Notes: generated from the letters alone by a model not told the origin. A stretch of 64,000 bases of DNA from Idiomarina zobellii (GCF_900100855.1 NZ_FNCB01000008.1:25468-89467); one strand, 5' to 3'. Numbered from the stretch's first letter, positions 19,025-29,786 are shown. Translations and numbers: made by a program.

Positions 19025-20013
19025 GTTACCCAACCCTGATATTTACTCCGGGCGAGCCCGCTGGTATTGGCCCGGATTTAATTTTAAAAGTGGCGCAGCA
19101 GCCCTTAGAGGCTGCTGTTGTCGTTTGTGCTGACAAAAATATGTTACGGGAAAGGGCAGAGCTTCTGAACTTGCCGGTGACGTTCCATAAGTACGAAAAG
19201 GGGCAAAAAGTGCCTAAGCACGAAGCCGGGCACTTATGGGTAGAGCATTTGCCGGTTTGTGAGCCAGTAACAGCGGGTGAACTTACCGTCGCCAATGGCC
19301 ATTACGTTGTTGATTGCTTAAAGCGCGCCTCAGACGGCAACCTAGCCGGAGAGTTCGACGCTATAGTGACAGGTCCCGTGCATAAAGGCGTCATTAATCA
19401 GGCCGGCGTCGCGTTTTCCGGGCACACCGAGTTTTTAGCTCACGAGGCCGACTGTAATGACGTTGTCATGATGTTGGCAACCGAGGGGTTACGCGTTGCA
19501 TTAGTCACCACTCACATACCTTTGGCGTACGTTTCCAAAGCAATTACCAAAGAACGCTTAACCAATATTTTGACGATTTTGCACAACGACTTGACCAACA
19601 AGTTTGGAGAAGTTCAACCTAAAATTTTAGTGTGCGGTTTGAACCCCCATGCGGGTGAATCCGGACATTTAGGTCATGAGGAAATTGATACCATTGCGCC
19701 AGTCATCGAAACACTCAATGCTGGCGGCATGAACTTACATGGCCCGTACCCGGCTGATACCATCTTTCAGCCCAAATATTTGGACGACGCCAGTGCTGTT
19801 GTCGCCATGTACCATGACCAGGGACTGCCAGTCTTAAAATACAAAGGCTTTGGGCAAGCGGTCAATATTACACTCGGTCTGCCCTACATTAGAACATCGG
19901 TTGACCATGGTACGGCACTCGACTTAGCGGGTACCGGCAATATAAACGACGGTAGCTGCCGCTTGGCAATACAAACCGCTATTGATATGGCAAACGCAAG
20001 TTATTATGAGTAA
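19021..20013 (+). CDS. pdxA: 4-hydroxythreonine-4-phosphate dehydrogenase
   Basis: NAD-dependent oxidation step of de novo pyridoxal phosphate synthesis. The product (330 aa) starts at a GTG overlapping surA and opens with [19 protein letters not shown], the PdxA signature. It has [27 protein letters not shown] and GPYPADTIF with the metal-binding histidines. A second overlap (8 nt) couples it to rsmA. The order surA-pdxA-rsmA-apaG-apaH is that of E. coli. Confidence 0.97.
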   Translation: MSYPTLIFTPGEPAGIGPDLILKVAQQPLEAAVVVCADKNMLRERAELLNLPVTFHKYEKGQKVPKHEAGHLWVEHLPVCEPVTAGELTVANGHYVVDCLKRASDGNLAGEFDAIVTGPVHKGVINQAGVAFSGHTEFLAHEADCNDVVMMLATEGLRVALVTTHIPLAYVSKAITKERLTNILTILHNDLTNKFGEVQPKILVCGLNPHAGESGHLGHEEIDTIAPVIETLNAGGMNLHGPYPADTIFQPKYLDDASAVVAMYHDQGLPVLKYKGFGQAVNITLGLPYIRTSVDHGTALDLAGTGNINDGSCRLAIQTAIDMANASYYE

Positions 20014-20824
20014 ACACCACAATCATTCCCAGACCCACCTGGGTCACCGCGCTCGTAAGCGCTTCGGTCAAAACTTTTTGAATGACGATGGCATTATCGA
20101 AGAAATTGTTGATGCCATTAACCCTGAACCGGGCGAAAACTTAATTGAAATTGGTCCCGGTTTAGCTGCATTAACCGAGCCAGTGGCCGATCGCAGCGGT
20201 CATTTGAAAGTTGTCGAAATTGACCGTGACTTGGTTGAACGCTTGCGTACGCACCCGTTTTTAAACCAAAAGCTCGACGTAATAGAAGCCGATGCACTTA
20301 AGACTGACTTTCGCCAATTTGCCGCGGAAAAGCCAGTTCGTGTGTTCGGTAACTTACCTTACAATATATCCACGCCGTTGATTTTTCATTTACTGTCATT
20401 CGCAGACAGCATTGAAGATATGCACTTTATGCTGCAAAAAGAAGTCGTCGACCGTTTAGCGGCACAACCTGGCTCAAAAAACTATGGTCGCATTAGCGTT
20501 GGTGTACAACAGGCTTGTGAAGTGACGCCGGTTGTTTACGTGCCACCATCAGCATTTACACCGCCACCCAAGGTAGAGTCAGCCGTAGTACGTTTAACGC
20601 CGTATAAAGACAGCCCGTACCCGGTTAAAGACCGCAAACAGCTACACAGTTTGTGTTTGACAGCTTTTAATCAACGTCGTAAAACAATAAGAAATAACCT
20701 CAAGGGGCTAATACCCGCTGAACAGTTAGAGTCTCTGGGTATTGACCCTTCAGCAAGACCAGAAACGCTATCCGTTGAGGATTATTGCAAGCTTTCAGAT
20801 TGGTTAACTGAGCAGGCTGAGTAA
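20006..20824 (+). CDS. rsmA: 16S rRNA (adenine(1518)-N(6)/adenine(1519)-N(6))-dimethyltransferase
   Basis: KsgA; dimethylates two adjacent adenines near the 3' end of 16S rRNA during 30S assembly. The ATG at 20006 overlaps the pdxA stop and gives [20 protein letters not shown] followed by GQNFLND. SAM-binding blocks are [14 protein letters not shown] and [12 protein letters not shown], and the catalytic motif is NLPYNIS. Length is 272 aa (273 in E. coli). An in-frame start at 19982 would add eight residues inside pdxA and is less likely. Confidence 0.97.
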   Translation: MSKHHNHSQTHLGHRARKRFGQNFLNDDGIIEEIVDAINPEPGENLIEIGPGLAALTEPVADRSGHLKVVEIDRDLVERLRTHPFLNQKLDVIEADALKTDFRQFAAEKPVRVFGNLPYNISTPLIFHLLSFADSIEDMHFMLQKEVVDRLAAQPGSKNYGRISVGVQQACEVTPVVYVPPSAFTPPPKVESAVVRLTPYKDSPYPVKDRKQLHSLCLTAFNQRRKTIRNNLKGLIPAEQLESLGIDPSARPETLSVEDYCKLSDWLTEQAE

Positions 20825-20827
20825 TTT

Positions 20828-21199
20828 ATGGCAGGCATAATCGAGATTGAAGTCAATACACACTACTTATCGGCACAGTCTTCTCCTGAGTCCGAGCAAT
20901 ATGTATTTTCGTATACCATCACCATTACGAATACGACCTCTCAGCAGGTACAACTGCTGGCTCGAGAATGGCGCATTACCGATGCTGAAAATAAGATCAC
21001 TCGAGTCGCCGGTGACGGGGTTGTTGGTCAGCAGCCTGTTTTACAAGCGGGCGAGTCTTTCAGCTATACCAGTGGCACTGTCTTAGCGACTCCCATTGGT
21101 ACAATGGAAGGCCATTACGTGATGATCGACGAAAACGGTGAGCAATTTAAAGCGGATATTCCGTCTTTCCGCCTCGCTATTCCGAATATTATTCATTAA
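20828..21199 (+). CDS. apaG: ApaG family protein
   Basis: Small beta-sandwich protein of 123 aa, related to the FxxE/ApaG domain found in some eukaryotic F-box proteins. Its precise role is unresolved; it is tied genetically to cobalt and magnesium tolerance. Family blocks seen are YVFSYTITITN, LLAREWRITDAENK and the GDGVVGQQPVLQAGESFSYT stretch. It lies three bases after rsmA and two before apaH, inside the conserved operon. Confidence 0.95.
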   Translation: MAGIIEIEVNTHYLSAQSSPESEQYVFSYTITITNTTSQQVQLLAREWRITDAENKITRVAGDGVVGQQPVLQAGESFSYTSGTVLATPIGTMEGHYVMIDENGEQFKADIPSFRLAIPNIIH

Positions 21200-21201
21200 T
21201 T

Positions 21202-22014
21202 ATGGCAACTTACGCAGTCGGTGACATTCAGGGCTGTTACCGTGAGCTTATGGCATTACTGGAAACCGTTGGCTTTAGCCATAAAACGGACCAACTTTGG
21301 TGTGTCGGCGACATAGTAGCTCGGGGGCCCGATTCAGCAGATGCCATCCGCTTTTTTTATGAAAATGAACACTCCGTCCACACGGTACTGGGTAACCACG
21401 ACCTTAACTTAGTGGCTGTTTTGCTTGGACATAGAAAAGCAAAACGTAACGACAAGCTCAGCGGTATTTTAACGGCATCGGAGAAGCTGGATTGGGTAGA
21501 TTGGTTACGCAGTCAACCGCTCATGCAACAGTTAAACCCATCGACCGTTATTTCACACGCTGGAATTTACCCGTGGTGGTCTGTCGAAGAAGCTCAAACC
21601 TATGCCGACGAAGTCTCCGCTGTTTTGAACAACAATGATTTTGAAGACTTTATTAAAAGTATGTTTAGTAATAAGCCTTCAAAATGGGACTCAAGTCTTA
21701 GCGGATTTGACCGATACCGTTTTATAGTGAACGCATTTACACGAATGCGCTATTGTCACCCAAACGCCGAGTTGGATTTAACCCGTAAAGATGATCCGAA
21801 TCAACATTCGTCGCAGGATGACTTGCAACCATGGTTTAACTTTTGGTCAGGCAGCGACTATCGGTTATTATTCGGACATTGGGCTGCATTAATGGGTAAT
21901 ACCCATCGCCAGGACATTCTCGCGTTAGATACCGGGTGTGTTTGGGGACAATACATGACGCTGTACGACCTGAGTAACGACAAATTTTACTACCAGAATG
22001 CGTTTAGTGCTTAG
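21202..22014 (+). CDS. apaH: symmetrical bis(5'-nucleosyl)-tetraphosphatase
   Basis: Splits Ap4A into two ADP and can remove Np4 caps from RNA. The 270-aa product has the metallophosphatase motifs [32 protein letters not shown] and [10 protein letters not shown] in the order expected of ApaH. It is the last gene of the lptD-apaH run; a chemotaxis receptor starts 38 nt later with its own Shine-Dalgarno. Confidence 0.97.
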   Translation: MATYAVGDIQGCYRELMALLETVGFSHKTDQLWCVGDIVARGPDSADAIRFFYENEHSVHTVLGNHDLNLVAVLLGHRKAKRNDKLSGILTASEKLDWVDWLRSQPLMQQLNPSTVISHAGIYPWWSVEEAQTYADEVSAVLNNNDFEDFIKSMFSNKPSKWDSSLSGFDRYRFIVNAFTRMRYCHPNAELDLTRKDDPNQHSSQDDLQPWFNFWSGSDYRLLFGHWAALMGNTHRQDILALDTGCVWGQYMTLYDLSNDKFYYQNAFSA

Positions 22015-22052
22015 AATACAAAGATAATCATTGCTGTGCTGAGGAAGGTTTC

Positions 22053-24053
22053 ATGAAAATAACGGTTGCTATGCGAGTGATTGGTGGATTTGCCATCATA
22101 ACCCTGCTTTTACTCGTCATCAGTTTGAGCTCACTGTTCAACATTAACAGCATTGGCTCATCCGTCGACAACGTTAACGACAAAGCCATGCCTGCTCTGA
22201 ACGAAGTGGCGGCCATTAAGGTTGATACGCTAGAACTTTCGGGTCTTCAACTCGAAACTTATTACGCAGAGTCATTATCGGCAATAGAATCATACCGCGG
22301 CGAATTTGACACTTCCGAAGAGTCGCTTATGAGCTCATTAGAAGACCTTCAACGACTAATCAAGGGTGAAGGGCAAAGCGCACTTATTAACAACACAGAA
22401 GCTGCAGTAACACAGTACGTTGACCTTATCGATCAACTGTTTAACTATCAGCGTGAGTACCTTGAACTTCGAAGCACCACCGCCGATCAGCTTGACGAAA
22501 TAGCCTTCAGTATAGATGACGCAGCCATCATGCTACTCGACACCATGGATATGTCGAATAACGAGGTTGTTGCGCGCGAAGCCAGCAATGTTGAGTCATC
22601 ATTGTCTAGTTTGATAACTCTAATGTACGACTTAAACAAAACCAACGACCTCGACTCAGCAAATGTTATTAAGAGCGAAATTGATATCAATATCGACAGC
22701 ATTCGTCCTCGTCTCGACGCATTAGACAATGAATCGACAGGCAGTGCTGAGCAAATGGTCGACGATGCAGTAACAACAGTACGCAACGCCATTGATCAAC
22801 TGCAGGGTGCTGGCTCTTATCCAGATAACGTTATTTTGCGCCAGCAACGTCGTGTCGATGCAGGCCAAACTCTTGATCAGGCGCAGCAACAGTCTGATAC
22901 GCTGATGACACAAACCGATGAATTGCAAACAGCGGTTCGAAACATTGCCGAAGACAGCCGTAACTCAGCAGCCGATTCAATTTCAACCAGCAGCTGGATA
23001 AACAGCATTATTACGGTTATTTCTATTGCATTAGCCGTGCTGATTTCCTGGTTAACTGTACGCAGTATCAGCCGACCTCTGTCGCGTGTTAACCACATGC
23101 TGAATATTATGGCAGAAGGTAACCTGACTGAGCGTGTTGATTATGACGCACAAGATGAATTTGGTGAGTTGGCAACAAACACTAATAAGTTAACGGGTAA
23201 CCTTCGCAAGCTTATTGAAGGCATAGCGAACCGTGCTACACAACTGGCAACGGCAGCCGAGCAATCATCAAATGTATCTGACGAAACTACCAACGCAATA
23301 GATGAACAACGCCGTCAAATTGAGCAGGTTGCAACTGCGACCCAGGAAATGAATAACACCGCCAGTGAAATGGCTGAAGGCGCTGACCAGGCTCTACGCG
23401 AAATTCAGCATTCTGACGATGAAGCAAAACGTGTCCGTGAAATTTCAGATAAAAACCGCTCTACTATTGAGCAGTTAGCTCACGAAATTCAGGGCGCATC
23501 CCAGGTCATCGATCAACTGTCTGAGAACAGCAGTAATATCGGCGGCATCCTGGATGTTATCCGCGGCATTGCTGACCAGACTAACTTACTTGCGTTGAAC
23601 GCGGCTATTGAGGCCGCCCGAGCCGGCGAGCAAGGCCGAGGCTTCGCCGTAGTAGCTGATGAAGTTCGCACGCTAGCAAGCCGTACCCAAGAGTCGACTG
23701 AAGAAATTCAGGATATGATTGAAAACCTGCAGAATGACTCGAAGCGCGCGGTAGAAGTTATGAACCGTGGCCGCGAACAGGCCGAGCTTAGTGTTCAGCA
23801 GTCGGACGAAGCAGCCCAGGCGTTGCAGTCAATTACGGAATCGGTACATCAGGCATCTGATAGCAGTAATCACATTGCTAATGCCGCTCAAGAGCAAAGC
23901 CGTACCGCTCACGACATTAGTGAGCGACTGGAGTCGATTGTTTCTATTGCCGAACAAACCGCTTCCGGCTCTAAGCAAACAGCCCAGGCTTCTAATGAAG
24001 TTGCCAAGCTGGCTGATGAGCTGCAAGACTCTATTAAGAGCTTCCGGGTTTAA
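22053..24053 (+). CDS. methyl-accepting chemotaxis protein
   Basis: Transmembrane receptor of 666 aa. The order is TM1 at about 8-29, a periplasmic helical sensor region of about 285 residues rich in Asn/Ser/Asp, TM2 at about 315-337, HAMP ([18 protein letters not shown]) and a long cytoplasmic signalling coiled coil. The hairpin tip carries the conserved [20 protein letters not shown] (about 510-530). It has no C-terminal pentapeptide for CheR/CheB docking; the ligand is unknown. Start ATG follows GAGGAAGG. A strong terminator follows at 24077-24114. Confidence 0.95.
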   Translation: MKITVAMRVIGGFAIITLLLLVISLSSLFNINSIGSSVDNVNDKAMPALNEVAAIKVDTLELSGLQLETYYAESLSAIESYRGEFDTSEESLMSSLEDLQRLIKGEGQSALINNTEAAVTQYVDLIDQLFNYQREYLELRSTTADQLDEIAFSIDDAAIMLLDTMDMSNNEVVAREASNVESSLSSLITLMYDLNKTNDLDSANVIKSEIDINIDSIRPRLDALDNESTGSAEQMVDDAVTTVRNAIDQLQGAGSYPDNVILRQQRRVDAGQTLDQAQQQSDTLMTQTDELQTAVRNIAEDSRNSAADSISTSSWINSIITVISIALAVLISWLTVRSISRPLSRVNHMLNIMAEGNLTERVDYDAQDEFGELATNTNKLTGNLRKLIEGIANRATQLATAAEQSSNVSDETTNAIDEQRRQIEQVATATQEMNNTASEMAEGADQALREIQHSDDEAKRVREISDKNRSTIEQLAHEIQGASQVIDQLSENSSNIGGILDVIRGIADQTNLLALNAAIEAARAGEQGRGFAVVADEVRTLASRTQESTEEIQDMIENLQNDSKRAVEVMNRGREQAELSVQQSDEAAQALQSITESVHQASDSSNHIANAAQEQSRTAHDISERLESIVSIAEQTASGSKQTAQASNEVAKLADELQDSIKSFRV

Positions 24054-24076
24054 CAGCCTGTAAAAAGAGTAGTTAT

Positions 24077-24114
24077 AAAAAAACGCGGTCACTTTTAAGG
24101 TGACCGGCGTTTTT
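24077..24114. terminator. bidirectional intrinsic terminator between the chemotaxis receptor and tyrS
   Basis: A GC-rich stem built on GGTCAC/GTGACC, with flanking CGC and GCG, is bordered by seven A on one side and five T on the other. It can therefore end transcription from both converging genes. Confidence 0.85.
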
Positions 24115-24131
24115 ATTGAGGGACGATGTAA

Positions 24132-25337
24132 TTAGATTGTCAGTGTCAGCTTCGCAAAACGACGTTTACCCACCTGATACACCCCAGAGTCTTTATCGGT
24201 GCATACGTAGTTTTTATCGGTAAAACGTTCGCCATCAAGTTTCACTGCATTTTGTTTCAGCATTCGTAATGCTTCAGACGTTGACTGAACAAGCCCCGCT
24301 TCTTTTAGTACATTAGCAATACCCATACCTTCAGAGCCGACCGCTATGGTCTTTTCTTCAATCTCGTCAGGCAGTGCATTTTTCTGAAAGCGCTGAATAA
24401 AGTCCTGTTCGGCTTTTTCTGCGGCCTCATCAGAATGGAAGCGTGCGATAATCTCTTTCGCCAACAGCACTTTGACATCACGCGGGTTCTTGCCCGCAGC
24501 CACATCGGCTTTCAAGCCATCTATTTCTGCAATAGAGCGGAAGCTTAGAAGGTCAAAGTAACGCCACATTAATTCATCCGACACTGACATTATCTTACCG
24601 AACATGTCGTTGGGTGATTCAGTAATGCCAATGTAGTTATTCAGCGACTTCGACATTTTCTGAACGCCATCCAGACCTTCCAGTAACGGCGTCATAATGA
24701 CCGTTTGCGGACGCTGACCTTCTTCTTTTTGCAGTTCACGCCCCATTAGCAGGTTGAAACGCTGGTCTGTACCACCTAGCTCGATGTCAGCTTTAAGCTC
24801 GACAGAGTCCCAACCCTGAACCAGAGGGTACAAAAATTCGTGAATCGCAATAGACTGGTTATTTTGGTAGCGCTTTTTAAAGTCATCACGCTCTAGCATG
24901 CGGGCAACTGTTTGACGGGCTGCAAGTTTAATCATGTCCGCAGCGCCCATTTTCGACATCCATTCTGAGTTAAAGCGAATGTCTGTCTTTTCAGGGTCGA
25001 GAATTTTAAAGACTTGCTCTTTATAGGTTTCGGCATTAGCCGCCACTTCTTCCGGCGTTAGCGGCTTGCGAGTCACATTTTTCCCCGTTGGGTCGCCAAT
25101 CATTCCGGTAAAATCACCAATAAGGAACACAATTTTATGACCAAAGTCCTGCAAGACTCGCAATTTATTAATTAGAACCGTGTGACCCAGGTGCAAATCG
25201 GGAGCGGTTGGATCGAAGCCAGCCTTAACAATCAGAGGCTTGCCACTTTCCAGCTTTTCCGCCAATTCTTTTTCCAGCAGAACCTCTTCGGCACCACGTG
25301 TAATCTCAGCTATCGCCTCTGCCACTTCTGTTTTCAT
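24132..25337 (-). CDS. tyrS: tyrosyl-tRNA synthetase
   Basis: Class I synthetase that charges tRNA-Tyr. Motifs seen are HLGH in [15 protein letters not shown] (the HIGH box), [13 protein letters not shown], and KMSKS in [14 protein letters not shown], with a C-terminal S4-like RNA-binding domain ([17 protein letters not shown]). Start is the ATG at 25337, five bases after GGAGAGG; a TTG one codon upstream is possible. At 401 aa with short insertions it resembles the TyrZ-type group more than the 424-aa E. coli enzyme. Confidence 0.96.
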   Translation of the reverse strand: MKTEVAEAIAEITRGAEEVLLEKELAEKLESGKPLIVKAGFDPTAPDLHLGHTVLINKLRVLQDFGHKIVFLIGDFTGMIGDPTGKNVTRKPLTPEEVAANAETYKEQVFKILDPEKTDIRFNSEWMSKMGAADMIKLAARQTVARMLERDDFKKRYQNNQSIAIHEFLYPLVQGWDSVELKADIELGGTDQRFNLLMGRELQKEEGQRPQTVIMTPLLEGLDGVQKMSKSLNNYIGITESPNDMFGKIMSVSDELMWRYFDLLSFRSIAEIDGLKADVAAGKNPRDVKVLLAKEIIARFHSDEAAEKAEQDFIQRFQKNALPDEIEEKTIAVGSEGMGIANVLKEAGLVQSTSEALRMLKQNAVKLDGERFTDKNYVCTDKDSGVYQVGKRRFAKLTLTI

Positions 25338-25402
25338 CAAACCTCTCCATCGATTGCCCAGTCAAACCCATTATTTTACGCCATTCTTAACACTGTTTTA
25401 AG

Positions 25403-25429
25403 CGCAGAAACTGGTATTCTGCGTTTTTT
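25403..25429 (+). terminator. intrinsic terminator signature between divergent tyrS and mepM
   Basis: A perfect 7-bp stem CGCAGAA/TTCTGCG with a 7-nt loop is followed directly by TTTTTT on the plus strand. No annotated plus-strand gene ends here, so it could end a short leader or small RNA transcribed toward mepM. Seen directly; role inferred. Confidence 0.5.
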
Positions 25430-25541
25430 CGTATTATCCTCGAAACCATAAGGTTATTCTGAGGTCGTAAACGAGTACACCCTGTGTATCGTTTGCATGG
25501 GTAATCATAATAAAGAAAGTTTGTTCTAAAGTGCGCTAAAT

Positions 25542-26858
25542 ATGACATTGAAAGTAGTTTCTCAAATGCAGCGGATGTTCCTGCAGCTTCCGCATTCTCA
25601 TAAAATACTAATCAGCGCGATTAGTGTTGCCCTACTCATTTTGTTGGTGATTCCTTCAGAACCGGCTACGGCGTCAAAGAACACAGCCTCCGTTGATCAG
25701 CTGGTTCCAGGTAAACGTTACCAATTGGAACTGGCCTTTGAGAACAACGGCAACAGCGAAGACAATTCAGCACAAGAATTGCATTGGCAAACCTATCAAA
25801 TCAAGTCTGGCGATAACCTGGCTGACATTTTTAGTAAGTTAGGTTTTAGTGCACAAGAGCTTTACCGCGTCACTGAGTCAGGTGAAGAAGCGAAGCTATT
25901 GCGTAAAGTACACCCCGGTGACTTACTGCGCTTTGCAACGGATTCAAGCGACAAACTGGTTCAGTTAGCGCACGATATTAACGGTACCGACACGCTCATT
26001 ATCACCCGTCAAAAAGACAGCTTTGTCGCAGAAGTCGAAACCAAAGACGTTGAGGTGCGTACCGAGTTTGCACACGCCGTTATTGATTCCAGTTTCTGGA
26101 ACGCGGGTATCGGTGCCGGACTAACCGATAACCAGATTATGCGAATTGCGAATATTTTTGGTTGGGATATCGACTTTGCCCTCGATTTACGTAAAAACGA
26201 CGAGTTCAGTGTTTTATTTGAAACCCACTATGTCGACGGCGAATTTGTCGGTTACGGAAAAATTCTTGCGGCGGAGTTCGTCAACCGAGACGAGCACTTC
26301 CAGGCCATATTGCATGACAATGGCCAATATTACACACCAAATGGGCGAGCAATGCGTAAAACATTCTTACGCTCGCCGGTTAACTTTACGTACATAAGCT
26401 CAAGCTTTAATCCTCGCCGCTTGCACCCGGTTACAGGCCGTGTGCGTCCGCACAACGGCATTGACTACGCCGCATCGACCGGCACGCCTGTTATGTCATC
26501 TGGCGACGGTAAAGTTGTTCAAGCCGGTTATAGCCACTTAAATGGTAATTATATTTTTGTGCAACACGGCGAGCGTTATACCACTAAATATTTACACTTA
26601 AGCCGCAAACACGTCAGAACTGGCGACCGAGTCAAACAGGGCCAGGTTATTGGTCGTGTGGGTGCGACAGGCCGCGTAACCGGTGCGCACTTACATTATG
26701 AGTTCTTGGTTGATGGGGTACACAGAAACCCTCGAACAGTTGAACTGCCACAAGCCAAATCATTGGCTGAGTCGGAGCTGCCATCATTCCGCCAGCAAGC
26801 CGACCAAATTATTGCGATATTAAACGACAATAAACGTGTTTATCTGGCAATGAGGTAA
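25542..26858 (+). CDS. mepM: M23 family peptidoglycan endopeptidase, MepM-like
   Basis: Membrane-anchored zinc DD-endopeptidase that opens cross-links to let the wall grow. The 438-aa product has one N-terminal membrane anchor (about 20-40), an OapA/LysM-like domain (QTYQIKSGDNLADIFSKLG, about 86-104) and a C-terminal LytM domain. Zinc ligands are in RPHNGIDYA (about 303) and HLHYEF (about 383), with the active-site histidine region KYLHLSRK. All ligands are present, so it should be active. It sits divergent to tyrS, and its stop shares one base with the anmK start. Confidence 0.92.
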   Translation: MTLKVVSQMQRMFLQLPHSHKILISAISVALLILLVIPSEPATASKNTASVDQLVPGKRYQLELAFENNGNSEDNSAQELHWQTYQIKSGDNLADIFSKLGFSAQELYRVTESGEEAKLLRKVHPGDLLRFATDSSDKLVQLAHDINGTDTLIITRQKDSFVAEVETKDVEVRTEFAHAVIDSSFWNAGIGAGLTDNQIMRIANIFGWDIDFALDLRKNDEFSVLFETHYVDGEFVGYGKILAAEFVNRDEHFQAILHDNGQYYTPNGRAMRKTFLRSPVNFTYISSSFNPRRLHPVTGRVRPHNGIDYAASTGTPVMSSGDGKVVQAGYSHLNGNYIFVQHGERYTTKYLHLSRKHVRTGDRVKQGQVIGRVGATGRVTGAHLHYEFLVDGVHRNPRTVELPQAKSLAESELPSFRQQADQIIAILNDNKRVYLAMR

Positions 26859-27964
26859 TGTCCGAACGTTATATTGGCTTAATGTCAGGAACCAGCATGG
26901 ACGCGATTGACGCCGTGCTGGTTGCTATAACGGCCGATGGAAAACTGAAGCTCGATGCGTCACACAGCTATACACTTCCCTCTGAATTACGCGCCCGGCT
27001 ATTAACACTCAGCATTAGTGATCACTGGAACGCGGATGAGCTGGCAGAGCTTGATGTGTTATTCGCTGAGCATTCCGCTGCTGCCGTGAATAAGTTACTG
27101 AGTGAAGCCAAAATTCCGGCGAAAAGCGTCACAGCTATAGCCAGTCATGGCCAAACAGTTCGCCACAAGCCAAGTCATAGCGCTCCGTATACACTGCAAT
27201 TAGGCGACCCTTCTAGGCTGGCTTTCAAAACTCAAGTTAATGTCATACACGACTTTCGCCGCAAAGACGTAGCGGCCGGCGGTCAGGGCGCACCATTAGT
27301 GCCCGCTTTTCACCAACATGTTTTCGCTCAGCCGGGGAAAAGCGTTGCCATTGTCAATTTGGGGGGTATTGCAAACATCACCTGGCTAGGGCCAGAGCAG
27401 CAACTGCTTGGTTTCGATACCGGCCCGGCAAACACTTTAATGGACCAGTGGATACAACACTGCGATGCGAACAAAAGCTATGATGAGAGCGGTCATTTCG
27501 CTCGTCAGGGCAAGGTCATTGACGAACTTTTAGAGGCTTTACTGAAACACCCTTTTTATTCCCGCACCGCGCCCAAGAGTACTGGCCGTGAAGAGTTTAA
27601 CCTGTCCTATTTAAAGCCGCTTATTAAAGCAAACTACCCGCCTGAAAATGTGCAAAGAACCTTGCTCGTGCTAACCGCGGAAACTCTGAGTAACGAACTT
27701 AATAAATTACCGACCAAGCCTGAACAAGTTTATTTTTGCGGCGGCGGCACCAAAAATGAATTACTTTTAACAGAAATTACTCAGCGCCTTGAGACAAAGA
27801 AGTACGACACGACACTGGCATTAGGGGTTGATCCTCAATGGGTTGAGGCAATGGCTTTTGCCTGGTTAGGTTGGTGCTATGAGCATAAAAAACCGGGGAA
27901 CCACCCTGCTGTGACAGGTGCAGCCGCCCCGGTTGTATTAGGCTCTAAAACTTTATTTTATTGA
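26858..27964 (+). CDS. anmK: anhydro-N-acetylmuramic acid kinase
   Basis: Opens 1,6-anhydroMurNAc from recycled muropeptides and phosphorylates it to MurNAc-6-phosphate. The 368-aa product begins MSERYIGLMSGTSMDAIDAV, the AnmK signature with the phosphate-binding loop. It also contains SHGQTVRHKP, VNLGGIANIT, GFDTGPANTLMD and FCGGGTKN. It overlaps mepM by one base (TAATG), linking wall cleavage with fragment recovery. Convergent with pepQ. Confidence 0.97.
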   Translation: MSERYIGLMSGTSMDAIDAVLVAITADGKLKLDASHSYTLPSELRARLLTLSISDHWNADELAELDVLFAEHSAAAVNKLLSEAKIPAKSVTAIASHGQTVRHKPSHSAPYTLQLGDPSRLAFKTQVNVIHDFRRKDVAAGGQGAPLVPAFHQHVFAQPGKSVAIVNLGGIANITWLGPEQQLLGFDTGPANTLMDQWIQHCDANKSYDESGHFARQGKVIDELLEALLKHPFYSRTAPKSTGREEFNLSYLKPLIKANYPPENVQRTLLVLTAETLSNELNKLPTKPEQVYFCGGGTKNELLLTEITQRLETKKYDTTLALGVDPQWVEAMAFAWLGWCYEHKKPGNHPAVTGAAAPVVLGSKTLFY

Positions 27965-27979
27965 GCCGACGAGTGAGCC

Positions 27980-29299
27980 TTACTCTGCACCAAGCGCTTT
28001 AAAAGCATCACGAGTCAGGTTTTCATTGTTACCGTCTTTACCAACCACGATGCTGTCTTCAATACGAACGCCACCATACGGTCTTAGCTCGTCCACTTTG
28101 TCCCAGTTGATATCATCACTGTCTTTGTGCTCTTCAAGCAGCTGGTCAACGACATAAAGCCCCGGTTCAATTGTAAAGACCTGACCTTCTTCAATGTCAC
28201 GCAATAAACGCAAGAATGGGTGACGCTCACTACGCTCATAGCTGCTGCCGTCGTCAGACTTCAGGAAGCCACCAACGTCATGAACCTGTAAGCCAATAAA
28301 GTGGCCAAGACCGTGCGGCATAAAGGCACTGGTATAACCCTTGTCGTAAATACTTTGTGCATCGCCATTGATAAAGCCAAAGTCACTCAGGATTTTAGCT
28401 ACTTTCAGGTGCATAGACACATGTAAGTCGTAGTAATTAACGCCCGGCTTAATTTCGCTGAGTAACTCTTTCTGAGCATTATCCATTGCTTCTACTAAGT
28501 CAGCGTAAAAACCTTCTTCGTATGCGTATGAACGCGTGATATCGGCACAGTAGCCTCGGTAACGTGCCCCCGCATCAATTAAGAACGAACGAAATTGCTT
28601 CGGCGGCTCTGTGTCATAGACATCGTAATGTAAAATCGCAGAGTGACTGTTTAAAGCGACAATGCTGTTATAGGGCACCTGTGACTCACGAAAGTTAATG
28701 GCGGCCAAATACGCGTGATGAATTTCCAGCTCACTTTTTTCAGCGTAGAAAGCTTCTTTTGCGGCGACATGCGCTTTTGCTGCCAGCTTATTGGCTTCAC
28801 GCAAGTTCTCAAGTTCCCACTCGGTTTTAATGGCTCGGTGGAAGTGCAGATGATCAATCAGGTTTTGTGGGTTACGCGCTTTTACGTTCCAGCTATGAAC
28901 CGGCTCTGCAAAATCCTCACCGATAAATGCAGTATTCGCCAGCTCACTGCCGATATCATCAGTCATAATACTGAGGTCATCGATAATTTTTAGGTCGACA
29001 TACTGCTGCCATTCTTCTTCGGGCACATCAACCGGAGCGTGCCAGAAGTCTCTGGCCTGGAATAGATAAACGGTAGGACGCTGACTGCCTTTGCGATAAA
29101 AAATCGCACTTTTGGGGCTTTCAGTAACAGGTACCCAGTATTTAAACAGCGGGTTGACGCGATAAGGCGGCGCGTTGTCGTCAAGAAAATCGACTCGTGG
29201 CTGACCTGAGTAAACCAGGGTCGATTCAAAACCGGTATCTGCCAGTGCTTTGTCGAAGCGCTCACAAACCGTTTTGATATGTTCAGCGTATGCACTCAT
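27980..29299 (-). CDS. pepQ: Xaa-Pro dipeptidase
   Basis: M24B metallopeptidase that hydrolyses Xaa-Pro dipeptides in the cytosol. The 439-aa product has the five dimetal ligands of the pita-bread fold: Asp in LIDAGARYRGYCADIT (two), His in HGLGHFIGLQVHDVGG, and Glu in FTIEPGLYV and GGVRIEDSI. Length and sequence agree with gammaproteobacterial PepQ (443 aa in E. coli). Its ATG directly follows a stem-loop with a T tract, whose 3' arm supplies the likely Shine-Dalgarno (GTGAGG). Confidence 0.96.
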   Translation of the reverse strand: MSAYAEHIKTVCERFDKALADTGFESTLVYSGQPRVDFLDDNAPPYRVNPLFKYWVPVTESPKSAIFYRKGSQRPTVYLFQARDFWHAPVDVPEEEWQQYVDLKIIDDLSIMTDDIGSELANTAFIGEDFAEPVHSWNVKARNPQNLIDHLHFHRAIKTEWELENLREANKLAAKAHVAAKEAFYAEKSELEIHHAYLAAINFRESQVPYNSIVALNSHSAILHYDVYDTEPPKQFRSFLIDAGARYRGYCADITRSYAYEEGFYADLVEAMDNAQKELLSEIKPGVNYYDLHVSMHLKVAKILSDFGFINGDAQSIYDKGYTSAFMPHGLGHFIGLQVHDVGGFLKSDDGSSYERSERHPFLRLLRDIEEGQVFTIEPGLYVVDQLLEEHKDSDDINWDKVDELRPYGGVRIEDSIVVGKDGNNENLTRDAFKALGAE

Positions 29300-29327
29300 A
29301 AAAAAACCTCACAACAAATGGTGAGGT
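29300..29327 (-). terminator. intrinsic terminator-like hairpin abutting the pepQ start codon
   Basis: On the minus strand a 7-bp stem ACCTCAC/GTGAGGT with an 8-nt loop is followed by a run of T up to the pepQ ATG. It should end transcripts from erpA. It also contains the only plausible pepQ ribosome binding site (GAGG) in its 3' arm, so readthrough mRNA would have that site masked. Confidence 0.65.
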
Positions 29328-29380
29328 CATTTTAGCGCAAATAAGCCCAGTTTTCAGCTGAAGCGGACGTCCTGTAAAGA

Positions 29381-29731
29381 CTAGATAGAAAAGCTTGAAC
29401 CGCAACCACAGGTTGTAGTGGCATTAGGGTTGTCGACGAAGAAGCGCGAACCCTGCAAGCCCTCTTCATAGCTGACAATACCGCCCATTAAATACTGGAG
29501 ACTCATGGGATCCACTAACAACGTGACTCCTTCTTTTTCCACCTGCATGTCACCCGGGTTAGGGGTTTCGTCAAAGGTGAAGCCATACTGAAAGCCCGAG
29601 CACCCGCCGCCCGTTACATAAACGCGCAACTTAAGGTTCGGATTTTCTTCTTCCGCAATGAGTTGGCTCACTTTTTTTGCGGCTTGTTCGGTAAACTCAA
29701 TAGGTACCGCTGTTTCCGCAGAACTGCTCAT
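29381..29731 (-). CDS. erpA: iron-sulfur cluster insertion protein ErpA
   Basis: A-type carrier that delivers Fe-S clusters to target enzymes such as IspG. The 116-aa product carries the three ligating cysteines: Cys44 in [10 protein letters not shown], and Cys108 and Cys110 in [11 protein letters not shown]. The N-terminal [19 protein letters not shown] segment is typical of ErpA. It is transcribed from its own strand upstream of pepQ, with a hairpin terminator between them. Confidence 0.96.
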   Translation of the reverse strand: MSSSAETAVPIEFTEQAAKKVSQLIAEEENPNLKLRVYVTGGGCSGFQYGFTFDETPNPGDMQVEKEGVTLLVDPMSLQYLMGGIVSYEEGLQGSRFFVDNPNATTTCGCGSSFSI

Positions 29732-29786
29732 AGTGTTTCACCTTTGTTGAACTCTATCGGCATTTTCTCTTACCTGACTATTTTGG

